Assembly: GCA_050633885.1 (NCBI GenBank)
Contig: JBOEHK010000002.1
Location: 620,001 to 684,000, forward strand
Direction of reading: 5' to 3'
DNA length: 64,000 nucleotides
Origin: JAWSVE01 sp050633885
GTDB taxonomy: Bacteria > Pseudomonadota > Gammaproteobacteria > Pseudomonadales > Cellvibrionaceae
The notes under the pieces: model-generated
What the model was told of the DNA's origin: nothing
Seen by the model: the letters and a program-made list of their open reading frames with translations, nothing else
Databases searched by the model: none
Part shown: in pieces, positions 8,498 to 17,008 of the stretch
Numbering within the stretch: the stretch's first letter is position 1
Layout: every line of letters starts with the position of its first letter
Program-made: the position numbers and the translations under genes

Positions 8498-9835
8498 TTA
8501 GGACTCAGAAGTAGGTTTCTTGCGTCGTGGCCGACGGCGTTTTTTGGGGCGATGAGTTGAGTCTTCAATTTGACTGATCATGGTTTGCTGTAATTCTTCG
8601 TTAGCTTCTTGAAACTCAGTCCACCAGTGACCCAGCCCATCAAAGTTCTGACCAGCTTGTTCTCGTAGTAACAGAAAATCGTAGGCGGCTCGAAACTTGG
8701 GGTGTGATAGTGTGCGATAAGCTTGGTTACCGTGACGTTTCGGGAGACGAATTTGTAATTCCCAAATGTCTCGAATAGTTAGGGTGAAACGTTTAGGAAT
8801 AGCGATTCTCTGTACTTGTCGAGAGAGAACCCATTGGGCTGCTTGATGCATTGCCGGAATTGCAGGGACTCCATTGGAGGTAATCAGTTTGAATTGATCT
8901 TCAACTGCTGGCCAGAGGATGACAGCAAAAATAAAAGCGGGAGTAACACGCTGGTTATTTTCAATTCTTTTATCCGTATTGATGGCTGCTTGATGGATTA
9001 ATGAGTGAACAAATTCTTCATTATGAGTGAAGCATTCTTCAGTTGCTGGAAACAAGAATTGAAACAACGCGTATTGCCGAAGTTCTTGATAAGTGGCGGA
9101 TGCATACCCGCCCATAAATAATTTAAGAGACTCATCGAACAGTCGTGCAGGGGGAATATTAGCCAGCAAGTGACCGTTATTGCGTATTCCTTCGGCAGTT
9201 TCTTTTTCAATATCAAAGTTGAGCTTTGCAGCTAATCTAACCGCTCGAAGTGTTCGCACCGGATCTTCTTTATAGCGGGTATCAGGGTCGCCAATCATTC
9301 GGACAAGTTTTTGTTCTATATCGTCGACGCCGTTAGTAAAGTCTGTAATAGCTTCTTGGCTAGGGGAATAGTACAACGCGTTCATTGTGAAATCGCGTCT
9401 TAACGCGTCGGAATGAATATCGCCATACACATTATCGCGTATTAGCATTCCCTTCTCGGAACTTGCCGCTTGTTTATTGTTTCCTTCCTCGTGATGTGCG
9501 CGAAAAGTTGTCACTTCGATAATTTCTCTGCCCATACGAACATGAACGATGCGGAAGCGCTTGCCGATGATTCGGGCATTTCTGAATAGTTTTTTGACTT
9601 GCTCGGGAGTGGCGTTTGTCGCGATATCAAAATCTTTTGGATTTCCGCCAACCAGCAGGTCTCTTACTCCACCACCCACGAGATAAGCTTCGTGACCTCC
9701 TTTTTCAAGGATATCAATAACATTCAGGGCGCCACGACTGATATCTTGATGGTCAATAGGGTGTTCATTCGCTTTAAGCGTGATCGCTTGAAGTGTTGAA
9801 GTGCTTTTCTTTCGGGGGAACAACTTTTTGAGCAT
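8498..9835 (-). CDS. pcnB: Poly(A) polymerase I
   Basis: 445 residues. The nucleotidyltransferase head contains EAYLVGGGVRDLLVG with the metal-binding DFDIATNATPEQV (about 66-81), followed by IGKRFRIVHV and the RRDFTMNALYY motif of the class II family. The C-terminal tail is strongly basic (PKKRRRPRRKKP), as in PcnB. The enzyme adds 3' adenylate tails that promote RNA decay. Its position downstream of cbrB and upstream of folK is the Pseudomonas arrangement. A small-RNA locus and terminator precede it, so it should have its own promoter within 9836-10000. Confidence 0.96.
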   Translation of the reverse strand: MLKKLFPRKKSTSTLQAITLKANEHPIDHQDISRGALNVIDILEKGGHEAYLVGGGVRDLLVGGNPKDFDIATNATPEQVKKLFRNARIIGKRFRIVHVRMGREIIEVTTFRAHHEEGNNKQAASSEKGMLIRDNVYGDIHSDALRRDFTMNALYYSPSQEAITDFTNGVDDIEQKLVRMIGDPDTRYKEDPVRTLRAVRLAAKLNFDIEKETAEGIRNNGHLLANIPPARLFDESLKLFMGGYASATYQELRQYALFQFLFPATEECFTHNEEFVHSLIHQAAINTDKRIENNQRVTPAFIFAVILWPAVEDQFKLITSNGVPAIPAMHQAAQWVLSRQVQRIAIPKRFTLTIRDIWELQIRLPKRHGNQAYRTLSHPKFRAAYDFLLLREQAGQNFDGLGHWWTEFQEANEELQQTMISQIEDSTHRPKKRRRPRRKKPTSES

Positions 9836-10002
9836 AGGTTGTGTACAGAAGTGATGATCAGATCGGGTTGGGTGATGGTCGATATTTCTACCAGTGTTTA
9901 GGATAAGCAGACTATTCTAGCACGTGCGGTCGTGAATCCTAAGGCAATTAGCGTTTACTACGATTTTACATGGGGAAAGAGGAGAGAATTAGGATATGCC
10001 AG

Positions 10003-10187
10003 AAAGCAAAACGGGAAAGCCTAAGCTTTCCCGTTAATCGTAACTTCACATCTAACTGTTTTTATATTTTTGTTATATAGAAGAGATAACCCCTTCTTAA
10101 ATCATACGTCTCTTTATTCTTATTTTTTGTTGTTATTATTATGTTCTGTTTTTGCTTTTTAATTATTATTTGTTGTTTTTATTATAC
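10003..10187 (-). ncRNA. crcZ: CrcZ-like Hfq/Crc-sequestering small RNA (predicted)
   Basis: The 637-bp cbrB-pcnB gap holds a complete small-RNA unit on the minus strand. A sigma-54 promoter (10198-10213) would start transcription near 10187. The next 75 nt are nearly free of C and G and carry five AAnAAnAA motifs (AACAACAA, AAUAAUAA twice, a second AACAACAA, AAUAAGAA) between about 10185 and 10113. A terminator lies at 10010-10035. In Pseudomonas, CrcZ sits exactly between cbrB and pcnB, is driven by CbrB and sigma-54, and titrates Hfq/Crc through such CA motifs. The predicted length (about 185 nt) is shorter than Pseudomonas CrcZ (about 400 nt). Ends are inferred. Confidence 0.78.
10010..10035 (-). 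terminator. Terminator of the CrcZ-like RNA
   Basis: A perfect 11-bp inverted repeat (AACGGGAAAGC / GCTTTCCCGTT) with a 4-nt loop, followed on the minus strand by TTTGCTTTCT. It is 438 bp beyond the cbrB stop and after a separate cbrB terminator, so it ends an independent short transcript. Confidence 0.8.
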
Positions 10188-10197
10188 AAATACATAT

Positions 10198-10213
10198 TGC
10201 ACTGCTTGTGCCA
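10198..10213 (-). promoter_or_regulatory. Sigma-54 (-24/-12) promoter of the CrcZ-like RNA
   Basis: Read on the minus strand the element is TGGCAC-AAGCA-GTGCA. It matches the sigma-54 consensus TGGCAC-N5-TTGCA except for the first T of the -12 box, with GG and GC exactly 12 bp apart. It lies about 100 bp downstream of an inverted repeat that could bind CbrB, a sigma-54 activator encoded just upstream. Confidence 0.78.
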
Positions 10214-10309
10214 TGTTTGCTAAAGCTAATAAAATCAATAGGTTGGGGGAAATTATAGTATTTTTTAAAGTCGGGAACTAATTCTACCGTTACCGTTTAT
10301 CCCAAAAGT

Positions 10310-10336
10310 TGTTACGCTGGCTTGAATTTGGTAACA
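10310..10336. promoter_or_regulatory. Inverted-repeat activator site (candidate CbrB binding site)
   Basis: TGTTAC at 10310-10315 and GTAACA at 10331-10336 form a 6-bp inverted repeat with a 15-bp spacer; another GTTACC lies at 10289-10294. The centre is about 110-115 bp upstream of the -24/-12 promoter, the usual distance for an enhancer bound by a sigma-54 activator. CbrB as the ligand is inferred from context. Confidence 0.5.
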
Positions 10337-10418
10337 GTTCATCGAAAACAGCGACCGTTGAGTGCTAAAAAGAACAGAGTTCCAAGGAACTTTTTTTAAA
10401 TGGTCTATAAGCGACGAT

Positions 10419-10446
10419 AAAAAAGCCACTTTGTATGTGAAGTGAC
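10419..10446 (-). terminator. cbrB terminator
   Basis: On the minus strand GTCACTT pairs with AAGTGGC (one G-U pair) around an 8-nt loop and is followed by six T residues. It begins 27 bp after the cbrB stop and separates cbrB from the downstream small RNA. Confidence 0.65.
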
Positions 10447-10472
10447 CAAGTATGGGCGGAAAAGATAGCTGG

Positions 10473-11885
10473 CTAGCTGTTAGCGGCTGATGAAGAGGCT
10501 TTTTTACGAGGTATCCCTAAGCGCTGTCGGCGCTCCCATAAGCATTTTCGGCTTACTCCCAACTTTCTGGCTAATTCTGTCTCACTCATTGAATCTTGGT
10601 GCTCAAGAACAAATCGCTGGAAATAGTCTTCAAGGGACAGGTCTTCAGATGAGTCTAAGCTGTATCGCGTGCTAGTGTGTTTTGTAGGGATCTGAGTGAA
10701 GGGATTGTTGGCTTCTTCATCTTCCAGATTAACAAGATCTAAATCGATAGACAGCAAGTCGTGAGTAATTTCGCCATCATCTTCACAAAGAATGACGGCT
10801 CTTTGAATCGCATTCTCCATTTCTCTAACATTTCCAGGCCAAGTGTATGTTGTCATGGCTTGGACAGCTTCAGGAGATAAGGATAATAACGGCTTATTAA
10901 ATTTCTCACAGTACTTAGCGAGTTGGAGCTCGGCGAGGGCAAGGATATCTTTACCTCTTTCTCGAAGAGGCGGTAGGTTCAACTGAACCACATTAATTCT
11001 ATAAAACAAATCTTCTCGAAAGTTACCTTCTCTGGATAAGGCGGCGAGATCTCTATGCGTAGCGGCAACGAGCCGAACATCGACTTTTCGGGATTCAACT
11101 GAGCCAATTGGTCTGACCTCACTTTCTTGCAGTACTCGCAACAAGCGAGCTTGAGCTTCTAGTGGCAGTTCGCCGATTTCATCAAGAAATAATGTGCCGC
11201 CATCAGCGGCTGCGATGAGTCCTTCTCGGGTTGTTGCAGCACCTGTAAAAGCGCCTTTTTCGTGCCCAAATAATTCAGATTCAATTAATGTATCTGGAAT
11301 GGCAGCACAGTTGACAGAAATCATGGGGCTGTTTGATCGTGGGCTTTCCGCATGGATTGCTCTTGCCACTAACTCTTTACCTGTACCGGTTTCACCATGA
11401 ACAAGGACTGTGGCTGGTGTTGGTGCTACTTTGTGAATGCGGTTGTATATGTCCTTCATGACATTACTTGAGCCAATCATCCCGTTGACAGCGGCACTCG
11501 ATGTTTTGGAGGTTCTACGCTGTTTGGCTTGCTCGGTAGCCTTGCCAAGCGCTTGCTTGACAGCAGCGATCATTTTTTCGTGATCGAAAGGCTTTGCAAT
11601 ATAGTCGACAGCTCCCATTCGCATGGAGTCAACAGCAGAGCGGAGACTGGCGTAGCTCGTCATAATGAGTACAGGCACTTCACCTGCTAGCTTAATGAGA
11701 TCTGTACCGGGTGCACCGGGTAGTCTGAGATCGCTGATGATGAGATCAAATTGAGTGAGGTTGTATTTCGCAATGGCTTCTTTTACTGAGGCTGCATCAG
11801 AAATTGTATATTTATTCCGCTCCAGCAGTTTTCGTAATGCAGTTCGGATAATCGCTTCGTCTTCAACAACAAGAATTTTACTCAT
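10473..11885 (-). CDS. cbrB: Response regulator CbrB, sigma-54-dependent activator
   Basis: 470 residues with three modules. A receiver (about 1-120) has the acidic pocket VEDEAI and a phospho-acceptor in LIISDLRLPG (about Asp53). An AAA+ domain (about 143-375) has Walker A GETGTGKE, the sigma-54-contacting GAFTGA loop (about 211) and the arginine-finger region FREDLFYRINVVQL. A Fis-type helix-turn-helix lies at about 425-460 (ETELARKLGVSRKCLWERRQ). In Pseudomonas, CbrB with CbrA governs carbon/nitrogen balance and activates crcZ. The order cbrA-cbrB-sRNA-pcnB supports the name. The gap upstream contains three GGTAACA repeats that may be activator half-sites. Confidence 0.95.
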   Translation of the reverse strand: MSKILVVEDEAIIRTALRKLLERNKYTISDAASVKEAIAKYNLTQFDLIISDLRLPGAPGTDLIKLAGEVPVLIMTSYASLRSAVDSMRMGAVDYIAKPFDHEKMIAAVKQALGKATEQAKQRRTSKTSSAAVNGMIGSSNVMKDIYNRIHKVAPTPATVLVHGETGTGKELVARAIHAESPRSNSPMISVNCAAIPDTLIESELFGHEKGAFTGAATTREGLIAAADGGTLFLDEIGELPLEAQARLLRVLQESEVRPIGSVESRKVDVRLVAATHRDLAALSREGNFREDLFYRINVVQLNLPPLRERGKDILALAELQLAKYCEKFNKPLLSLSPEAVQAMTTYTWPGNVREMENAIQRAVILCEDDGEITHDLLSIDLDLVNLEDEEANNPFTQIPTKHTSTRYSLDSSEDLSLEDYFQRFVLEHQDSMSETELARKLGVSRKCLWERRQRLGIPRKKASSSAANS

Positions 11886-11922
11886 AATCTAGTCAGAACA
11901 GGCTCGCTAGTCAGTTTCTTCA

Positions 11923-12000
11923 GGTAACACTCGATGTGCTTTGGTAACAGGTGACCGCTATCCTAGGCTATTTTGCTCTGGAATCAAACTATTGGTAACA
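11923..12000. repeat. Three GGTAACA repeats upstream of cbrB
   Basis: GGTAACA occurs at 11923-11929, 11943-11949 and 11994-12000 in the cbrA-cbrB gap, in one orientation, with starts 20 and 51 bp apart. The same half-site (as TGTTAC/GTAACA) occurs in the inverted repeat before the CrcZ-like promoter. Autoregulation by CbrB is a plausible but unproven reading. Confidence 0.4.
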
Positions 12001-12153
12001 ATATACGGATGAAAGTCTCTAACTCATGCAGGAGTTGACTCGGTTTTTTGTTCAGATAGTGTTTTATGTTGTTGGAGAGTAGTTTTAACGTGGTTTTGAT
12101 GCGGTTTTGATTTATTGAGAGCTACTTTGGAGTGTAAGAATGTTAAAGAAGGT

Positions 12154-15135
12154 CTATAGCAGGCTAAATCGTGGAAAGTGGAGTGTAAAACAAGAACCCC
12201 GTCCAGATGACTCATTGAGAGGGCTCTTGATGTCAATTTGGCCATGGTGATCAGACACGATGTTGTATACAACAGATAACCCAAGTCCGGTCCCGTCGCC
12301 AGGCTCTTTGGTGGTGTAGAAAGGATCCAATATTCTGCCGATATCAGCAGGTGCAATCCCACAGCCATAATCAGTTACTTGGATAATAATCCAGTCATCA
12401 TTTTGGATGTTAGAGATAATAACATTGTCATTTTTATTACTTGCGTCCCTCGCGTTTGATAATAAATTGACAAATACTTGAATGATGCGTTGAGAGTTGC
12501 CGTTTAGCATTAATTTATCATCAACTTGATTCATAAAATTAACGTGATTTTTTTCTTTTTGTAATAACAATAATGTTATCGCTTCAGAGATACAGTCTTT
12601 TACATCCACAGAATCAAATTGATCTGAGGTTTCGCTGCCCGCATGTGAAAAGCTAACAAGTGATTGAACAATTTGAGTGATTCGATTGGTTTGCGATAAA
12701 ATTTGTTTGGATGTCTCTAACACTTCTTCGTTTTTACTTTCATATTGAATATTCTGAGCAAGACAGGCAATACCCGTGACAGGGTTACCTATTTCATGGG
12801 CAACGCCGGCTGCAAGGCGGCCAATTGATGCGAGGCGCTCGCTGTGCAACAACTCTTTTTCAAGTTGCTGAACCTCGGTGACATCTTCAATCATAATCAC
12901 TTGTCCATCGGCGCTCGTTTCAACGGGCCCTTCGATAGATGCTTTGTGGAGGCTAAACCAATAGTTAGTATCCTTGATAACTAATGAATGATTGTGAGAG
13001 TGATTATTTTTTTCTTGAGTGAAATTGGAAATGAGAGACTGCCAGGGTTCTTGCAAATTATTCAGATGCGAGCCAGTGATATCTTCACTATTAATATGAG
13101 TGAGATTTTCCATTGCTTTATTCCACATTAAAATCTCTAAGTCCGCTCCTAGCGAACATATAGCCATAGGCAGTTCTTGTAATGTTTTTCGGTGGTACAG
13201 GCGCAAATTATTTAATTCAGCGGCAATGCCAGTTAATTTGTGTTTGTTGCCGGCAAATAAATTTTCAATGAGCGTAATATCTGCATTTCCACTTTTTTTC
13301 GGGATTTTATAGGGAATGTATTCGTCAATAATTTCATTTGCAACACTAACTCCAACAAGTCCAGAGAGATTGGCTTCAAGTTTACTGCGCAATCTTCTTA
13401 ACGCGTATGGTCTACGTTCATTATGATTTAAATGTAATTCTTTTAACGCTTTGTTGACTTCATTCTCTGCGATTGTTTCGCCTAGTTTACTGCCAAGTCT
13501 ATTTTTAAACTCTTGAATTGAGCTGATATCTAAAGAGTTTCTAAACGGATGGCTTATTTCATCTGCAGAGCAAAGTTCGGCGCTGTATTTTTCTTCAATG
13601 TTAGCGGTAGTTAAAAGAGAGACGCTTATAAAAATAATGACGTTAATTGTTAGTGCAAAAATAGTGATGTAGTGCCAAACAGAAAAGCCAACAGGAATTG
13701 AAGCAAAGGGTTCAAATAATAAGATTTCATCGATTCCAAGTATTGCGGGGAGGAAGAGGCCGGCCAACCAGACAATAGTTCCTGCACCGAGGCCTGCAAT
13801 AAAGCCGCGACTGTTAGCTTTACTCCAATAAGCGATTGATATTATTCCTGGAAGAAATTGTAGGCCTTCAATAAATGCGAGTAGTGCTAAATTGGTCAGG
13901 CTATATTGGTTATGTACTAGTAAAAAAAATAAATACCCTCCGATAAAAATCGCTAAAATTAACGCTCTTCGAAGCCATAATAATTGGCGATAAATATTTT
14001 TATGCGTGTTTAGTTTTAATGCTGGTAGCAACCAATGATTTAAAATCATTGTCGACAAAGCAAGTGCAATGGCGACTTGAACACCGGTTGCTGCAGATAA
14101 CCCACCCACAAATGCAACGATGGTTAGTGTTGGAGAGTTCGCGTGCATAGGAATGCCAAGTGTAAAATATTGTGTTGAAAACGGTATTTTCAATTCGTTT
14201 CCGGCCCATAAAATAGGAAATATTGGCAGAGCGATAATTAATAAAAACAAAGGAAATGCCCAGCTCAACATGGATAATCTATTCCTTGAAGAGTTCTCGA
14301 CGATACTCATATGAAAAATATGTGGCATAGCGACGGCTGCAGAAATAAAAACTAATAGCAATGTGTGTGATGCGGGTTCGCCAACTGGCGAATAAAGTTG
14401 AGATAGTTTCTGAGGGTTATTGTTAAGCCAATTATCTAACCCCTCTAGTCCTCCAAAGACCCCAAACAAAGAAAATAACCCAATTGCAAAAAGAGCCATG
14501 ATCTTTATCAGTGATTCAAAAGCCATCGCGGTGACTAAGCCTCGATGTTTTTCTCTGCTTGATCCAAATAAAATAGTGAATGCAGCAAGGATGAGTGAAT
14601 AAATAAAGGCAATGGCTTCGCGAGGTGTTAAGCCGGATTTCTCGAGAGTAAGGGATTTTAGTTGGCTAGCATTTTTTGTGTTTTCCGGATTGTTTATAGT
14701 GAGCAAGCTTAAAGTGTCTGCAATTGCCTGAAGTTGTAATGCTAGCAATGGGACAACTGCGAGACACATACAGAATGTCGCTAAAGTACCAATAGAATGG
14801 CTGTGATAACGAAAAACAAATAAGTCAGCGAGAGAATTAATTTGGTAGCGACGAGCAATTTCAGTCAGGGGGGTTAGAGCGACTGGGGCAAATAAAAATA
14901 GAGCTCCCATTCCTAAATAGTAGGCAAGAGCACCATAGCCAAAGTGATAAGCAAGGTCGACAATACCATAAAATTCCCAAGCGCTAAAAAAAACGCCTAA
15001 CGATAAAACATAGGTGATAGGGTGACGGACAATAGACTCAGGGATCCATCCTTTTTCGGTGATGTAGGCAATGCCAAACAAAACCAACATGTAGGCAATG
15101 CATAAGACTGTTAAGTGTGTGAGGTCAAAATTCAT
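12154..15135 (-). CDS. cbrA: Sensor histidine kinase CbrA (transporter-kinase fusion)
   Basis: 993 residues, close to Pseudomonas CbrA. Residues about 1-510 form a sodium:solute-symporter-like (SSSF/SLC5) domain of about 13 membrane helices (KGWIPESIVRHPITYVLSLG, LTEIARRYQINSLADLFVFR). A linker/STAC-like region (about 540-640) is followed by a PAS domain (about 650-750), a HisKA domain with the phospho-accepting histidine in VAHEIGNPVTG (about 780), and a HATPase (about 870-985; NLLSNARDAS, DYGCGI, GTGLGLSVV). Pseudomonas CbrA transports histidine and signals to CbrB; the ligand here is not established. Its ATG overlaps the stop of the small upstream gene (ATGA), so translation is probably coupled. 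Confidence 0.95.
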   Translation of the reverse strand: MNFDLTHLTVLCIAYMLVLFGIAYITEKGWIPESIVRHPITYVLSLGVFFSAWEFYGIVDLAYHFGYGALAYYLGMGALFLFAPVALTPLTEIARRYQINSLADLFVFRYHSHSIGTLATFCMCLAVVPLLALQLQAIADTLSLLTINNPENTKNASQLKSLTLEKSGLTPREAIAFIYSLILAAFTILFGSSREKHRGLVTAMAFESLIKIMALFAIGLFSLFGVFGGLEGLDNWLNNNPQKLSQLYSPVGEPASHTLLLVFISAAVAMPHIFHMSIVENSSRNRLSMLSWAFPLFLLIIALPIFPILWAGNELKIPFSTQYFTLGIPMHANSPTLTIVAFVGGLSAATGVQVAIALALSTMILNHWLLPALKLNTHKNIYRQLLWLRRALILAIFIGGYLFFLLVHNQYSLTNLALLAFIEGLQFLPGIISIAYWSKANSRGFIAGLGAGTIVWLAGLFLPAILGIDEILLFEPFASIPVGFSVWHYITIFALTINVIIFISVSLLTTANIEEKYSAELCSADEISHPFRNSLDISSIQEFKNRLGSKLGETIAENEVNKALKELHLNHNERRPYALRRLRSKLEANLSGLVGVSVANEIIDEYIPYKIPKKSGNADITLIENLFAGNKHKLTGIAAELNNLRLYHRKTLQELPMAICSLGADLEILMWNKAMENLTHINSEDITGSHLNNLQEPWQSLISNFTQEKNNHSHNHSLVIKDTNYWFSLHKASIEGPVETSADGQVIMIEDVTEVQQLEKELLHSERLASIGRLAAGVAHEIGNPVTGIACLAQNIQYESKNEEVLETSKQILSQTNRITQIVQSLVSFSHAGSETSDQFDSVDVKDCISEAITLLLLQKEKNHVNFMNQVDDKLMLNGNSQRIIQVFVNLLSNARDASNKNDNVIISNIQNDDWIIIQVTDYGCGIAPADIGRILDPFYTTKEPGDGTGLGLSVVYNIVSDHHGQIDIKSPLNESSGRGSCFTLHFPRFSLL

Positions 15136-15302
15136 CGTGTTTTATTGGTTTTTGATTGAAGAACAAAAGCAATAACGATAACAACGGCCCAAATAATAAA
15201 AGGGCGATACCATGAACCATTAGGGTTGATCATCCATGTATAGAATGTAGGAGAAAAGATATAAAGCCCTAAAAATAAAAACACTAATGAGCGGGTTTTC
15301 AT
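15132..15302 (-). CDS. cbrX: 56-residue two-helix membrane protein, CbrX-like
   Basis: Found by translating the region upstream of cbrA; it is too short for ordinary ORF cut-offs. From the ATG at 15302 the protein begins MKTRSLVFLFLGLYIFSPTF, continues YTWMINPNGSWYRPF and a second hydrophobic helix (FIIWAVVIVIAFVLQ), and ends in a basic tail. Its TGA (15134-15132) overlaps the cbrA ATG. A small coupled ORF named cbrX lies in the same place in Pseudomonas; homology is judged from position, length and two helices, from memory. A partner subunit for the CbrA transporter domain is a reasonable inference. Confidence 0.8.
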   Translation of the reverse strand: MKTRSLVFLFLGLYIFSPTFYTWMINPNGSWYRPFIIWAVVIVIAFVLQSKTNKTR

Positions 15303-15437
15303 TTGTGGTTACCCTAGGTGTTAAGTTTAATCATGTATACCCATGACATATAGCGCCTCATTGTTTTTTTGGTCACTATCTTTAAGTGAACTTTAAGTGA
15401 ACTATCAATGAGACTGTTCTTAGAAGCGAAATTTTTC

Positions 15438-16409
15438 TTATAAACGAGATTCTTGCAGTCCTTTGGTTTTTGGAATTGCTATTCGGCGCCAGTGCCTGAT
15501 GGCCCATTGAATAATGACATCAGGGGATTCTTTTTCCAATTCTGTTGGGGGAGCTTGTTGTAAAAAAACGAGCGCTCTAAAAATATTTTTTGAAGGATTT
15601 TTTTCGTCCAGCCGTTTTGCTGAATCTTTCTTACTTAATTTATTCCCTTCAGGATTCAGAACAACAGGAAAATGACCGTACTGCGGCTCTATTTTATAGC
15701 ACTTTTTATTGAGCTCTTTGTCTAGTAAGCGGTATAGAAATATTTGTTGAGCTGTCGAACTTAGCAGATCGCTACCCCGAATGACATGAGTGATTTTTTG
15801 ATAGATGTCATCAACAACGACGGCTAATTGATAGGCAAACAGGCCATCTTTTCGATGAATAATGTAATCGCCAACCGAAGAAGAAATATTTTCATTCTGA
15901 ATACCCATAAAAATGTCGTTAAATGATATGACATTTGGCACATTTTTAAAGGTTGTAGGCAGATCATAAACTTTTAATCGTGTTGCCGTGAGAACTTCTG
16001 AGCGATGTTTTATGTTTCGACAGTGTCCACTGTATATGCCAGATGGTGTGGGAGCCGTTTTTCGTGAGCAAGAGCACTCGAATGTCAATTGATGGTTAGA
16101 TAAATACGAGAGGGTTTCTTGATAGGCATTAACCCGAGTACTTTGATAGAGAATAGAATCATCCCAGAGAAGATGATGGTTTTCTAACGATTCCAGAATG
16201 GCGTTTGAGGAGCCGCGGACTTCTCTTGGTGGATCGAGATCTTCTATGCGAACAAGCCATCGACCACCCATAGCGCGAGCATCTAAAAAACTGGCTAGAG
16301 CACCAACTAAAGAGCCGAAATGAAGATTGCCAGTCGGTGAAGGGGCAAAGCGGCCAATGTAGGGAGATGAGTGTATAGGTGTTTGGGGGTGTTGAGGTTG
16401 AGTAGCCAT
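15438..16409 (-). CDS. gluQ: Glutamyl-Q tRNA(Asp) synthetase
   Basis: 323 residues. It is a truncated GluRS-like class I enzyme lacking the anticodon-binding domain; it charges glutamate onto queuosine-34 of tRNA-Asp. The HIGH-type motif lies in IGRFAPSPTGNLHFGSLVGA (about 18-37) and the KMSKS-type motif is NKLSKKDSAKRL (about 259). A zinc-site region CSCSRKTAP...YSGHC is at about 113-129. It lies directly downstream of dksA (155-bp gap), the arrangement known from enterobacteria and pseudomonads. The ATG at 16409 gives a short variable tail before the conserved domain. Confidence 0.95.
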   Translation of the reverse strand: MATQPQHPQTPIHSSPYIGRFAPSPTGNLHFGSLVGALASFLDARAMGGRWLVRIEDLDPPREVRGSSNAILESLENHHLLWDDSILYQSTRVNAYQETLSYLSNHQLTFECSCSRKTAPTPSGIYSGHCRNIKHRSEVLTATRLKVYDLPTTFKNVPNVISFNDIFMGIQNENISSSVGDYIIHRKDGLFAYQLAVVVDDIYQKITHVIRGSDLLSSTAQQIFLYRLLDKELNKKCYKIEPQYGHFPVVLNPEGNKLSKKDSAKRLDEKNPSKNIFRALVFLQQAPPTELEKESPDVIIQWAIRHWRRIAIPKTKGLQESRL

Positions 16410-16564
16410 TTAGAGTCCAAAAGAACAATCCAGAATGGCTACGTAAGATATATTCTGCTAGTGCTGGCCACAGTTTAAATGTGCAAATACAAAACCACGG
16501 ACACAGAGGTCGAGGCTTTATTTGAGTCATAAAAAGCACGAGCAAGCGTGAATACAGCTTTATA

Positions 16565-17008
16565 TTAGCCGCCGATTTGTTTTTCTTTTATTTCGTCCAA
16601 TGTCTTGCAGTCAACACAAAGCGTTGCAGTAGGTCTGGCTTCAAGTCGTCGAATGCCTATCTCAACACCACAAGCTGTACAGTATCCATAATCTTCGTTG
16701 TCAATAAGCTCGATTGTGCTGTCAATTTTCTTAATGAGCTTACGCTCTCTATCTCGAGTCCGAAGCTCGAGACTAAAGGCTTCTTCTTGGCTTGCTCTAT
16801 CAGCGGGGTCAGGAGGATTTGACGCTTCATCTTTCATGTGACTCATGGTTCTATCAACCTCTTCCATGAGCTCTTTTTTCCAAGCAAGTAATAAGCCCCG
16901 AAAATGTTCGGATTGCTTATCATTCATATATTCTTCACCCTTTTTTTCTTTATAGGGTGTAAAACCATGCATACTGAAGCTTTCAGTTTTTGGTGATGAT
17001 TTGGGCAT
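16565..17008 (-). CDS. dksA: RNA polymerase-binding transcription factor DksA
   Basis: 147 residues, normal for DksA (151 in E. coli). An N-terminal helical region is followed by the coiled coil (about 30-105) whose tip contains NPPDPADRASQEE, including the DxxDxA motif that enters the polymerase secondary channel. The zinc finger is CTACG...CVDC (about 111 and 132-135). DksA acts with ppGpp on rRNA and amino-acid promoters. It is first in a minus-strand run leading to gluQ and cbrXAB. The start codon at 17008 fits the usual N-terminal length. Confidence 0.97.
   Translation of the reverse strand: MPKSSPKTESFSMHGFTPYKEKKGEEYMNDKQSEHFRGLLLAWKKELMEEVDRTMSHMKDEASNPPDPADRASQEEAFSLELRTRDRERKLIKKIDSTIELIDNEDYGYCTACGVEIGIRRLEARPTATLCVDCKTLDEIKEKQIGG

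Noticed and set aside
8494..8568. Longer folK start overlapping pcnB
   Set aside because: The upstream part is not conserved and overlaps the pcnB tail; the ATG at 8493 gives the normal HPPK N terminus.
10376..10396. Short palindrome AGTTCC/GGAACT followed by T-run
   Set aside because: The loop is only 2-4 nt, and no plus-strand gene precedes it, so it is unlikely to be a terminator.
12024..12368. 114-codon minus-strand frame across the cbrA 3' end
   Set aside because: A shadow of cbrA in another frame; cbrA has full kinase motifs there.
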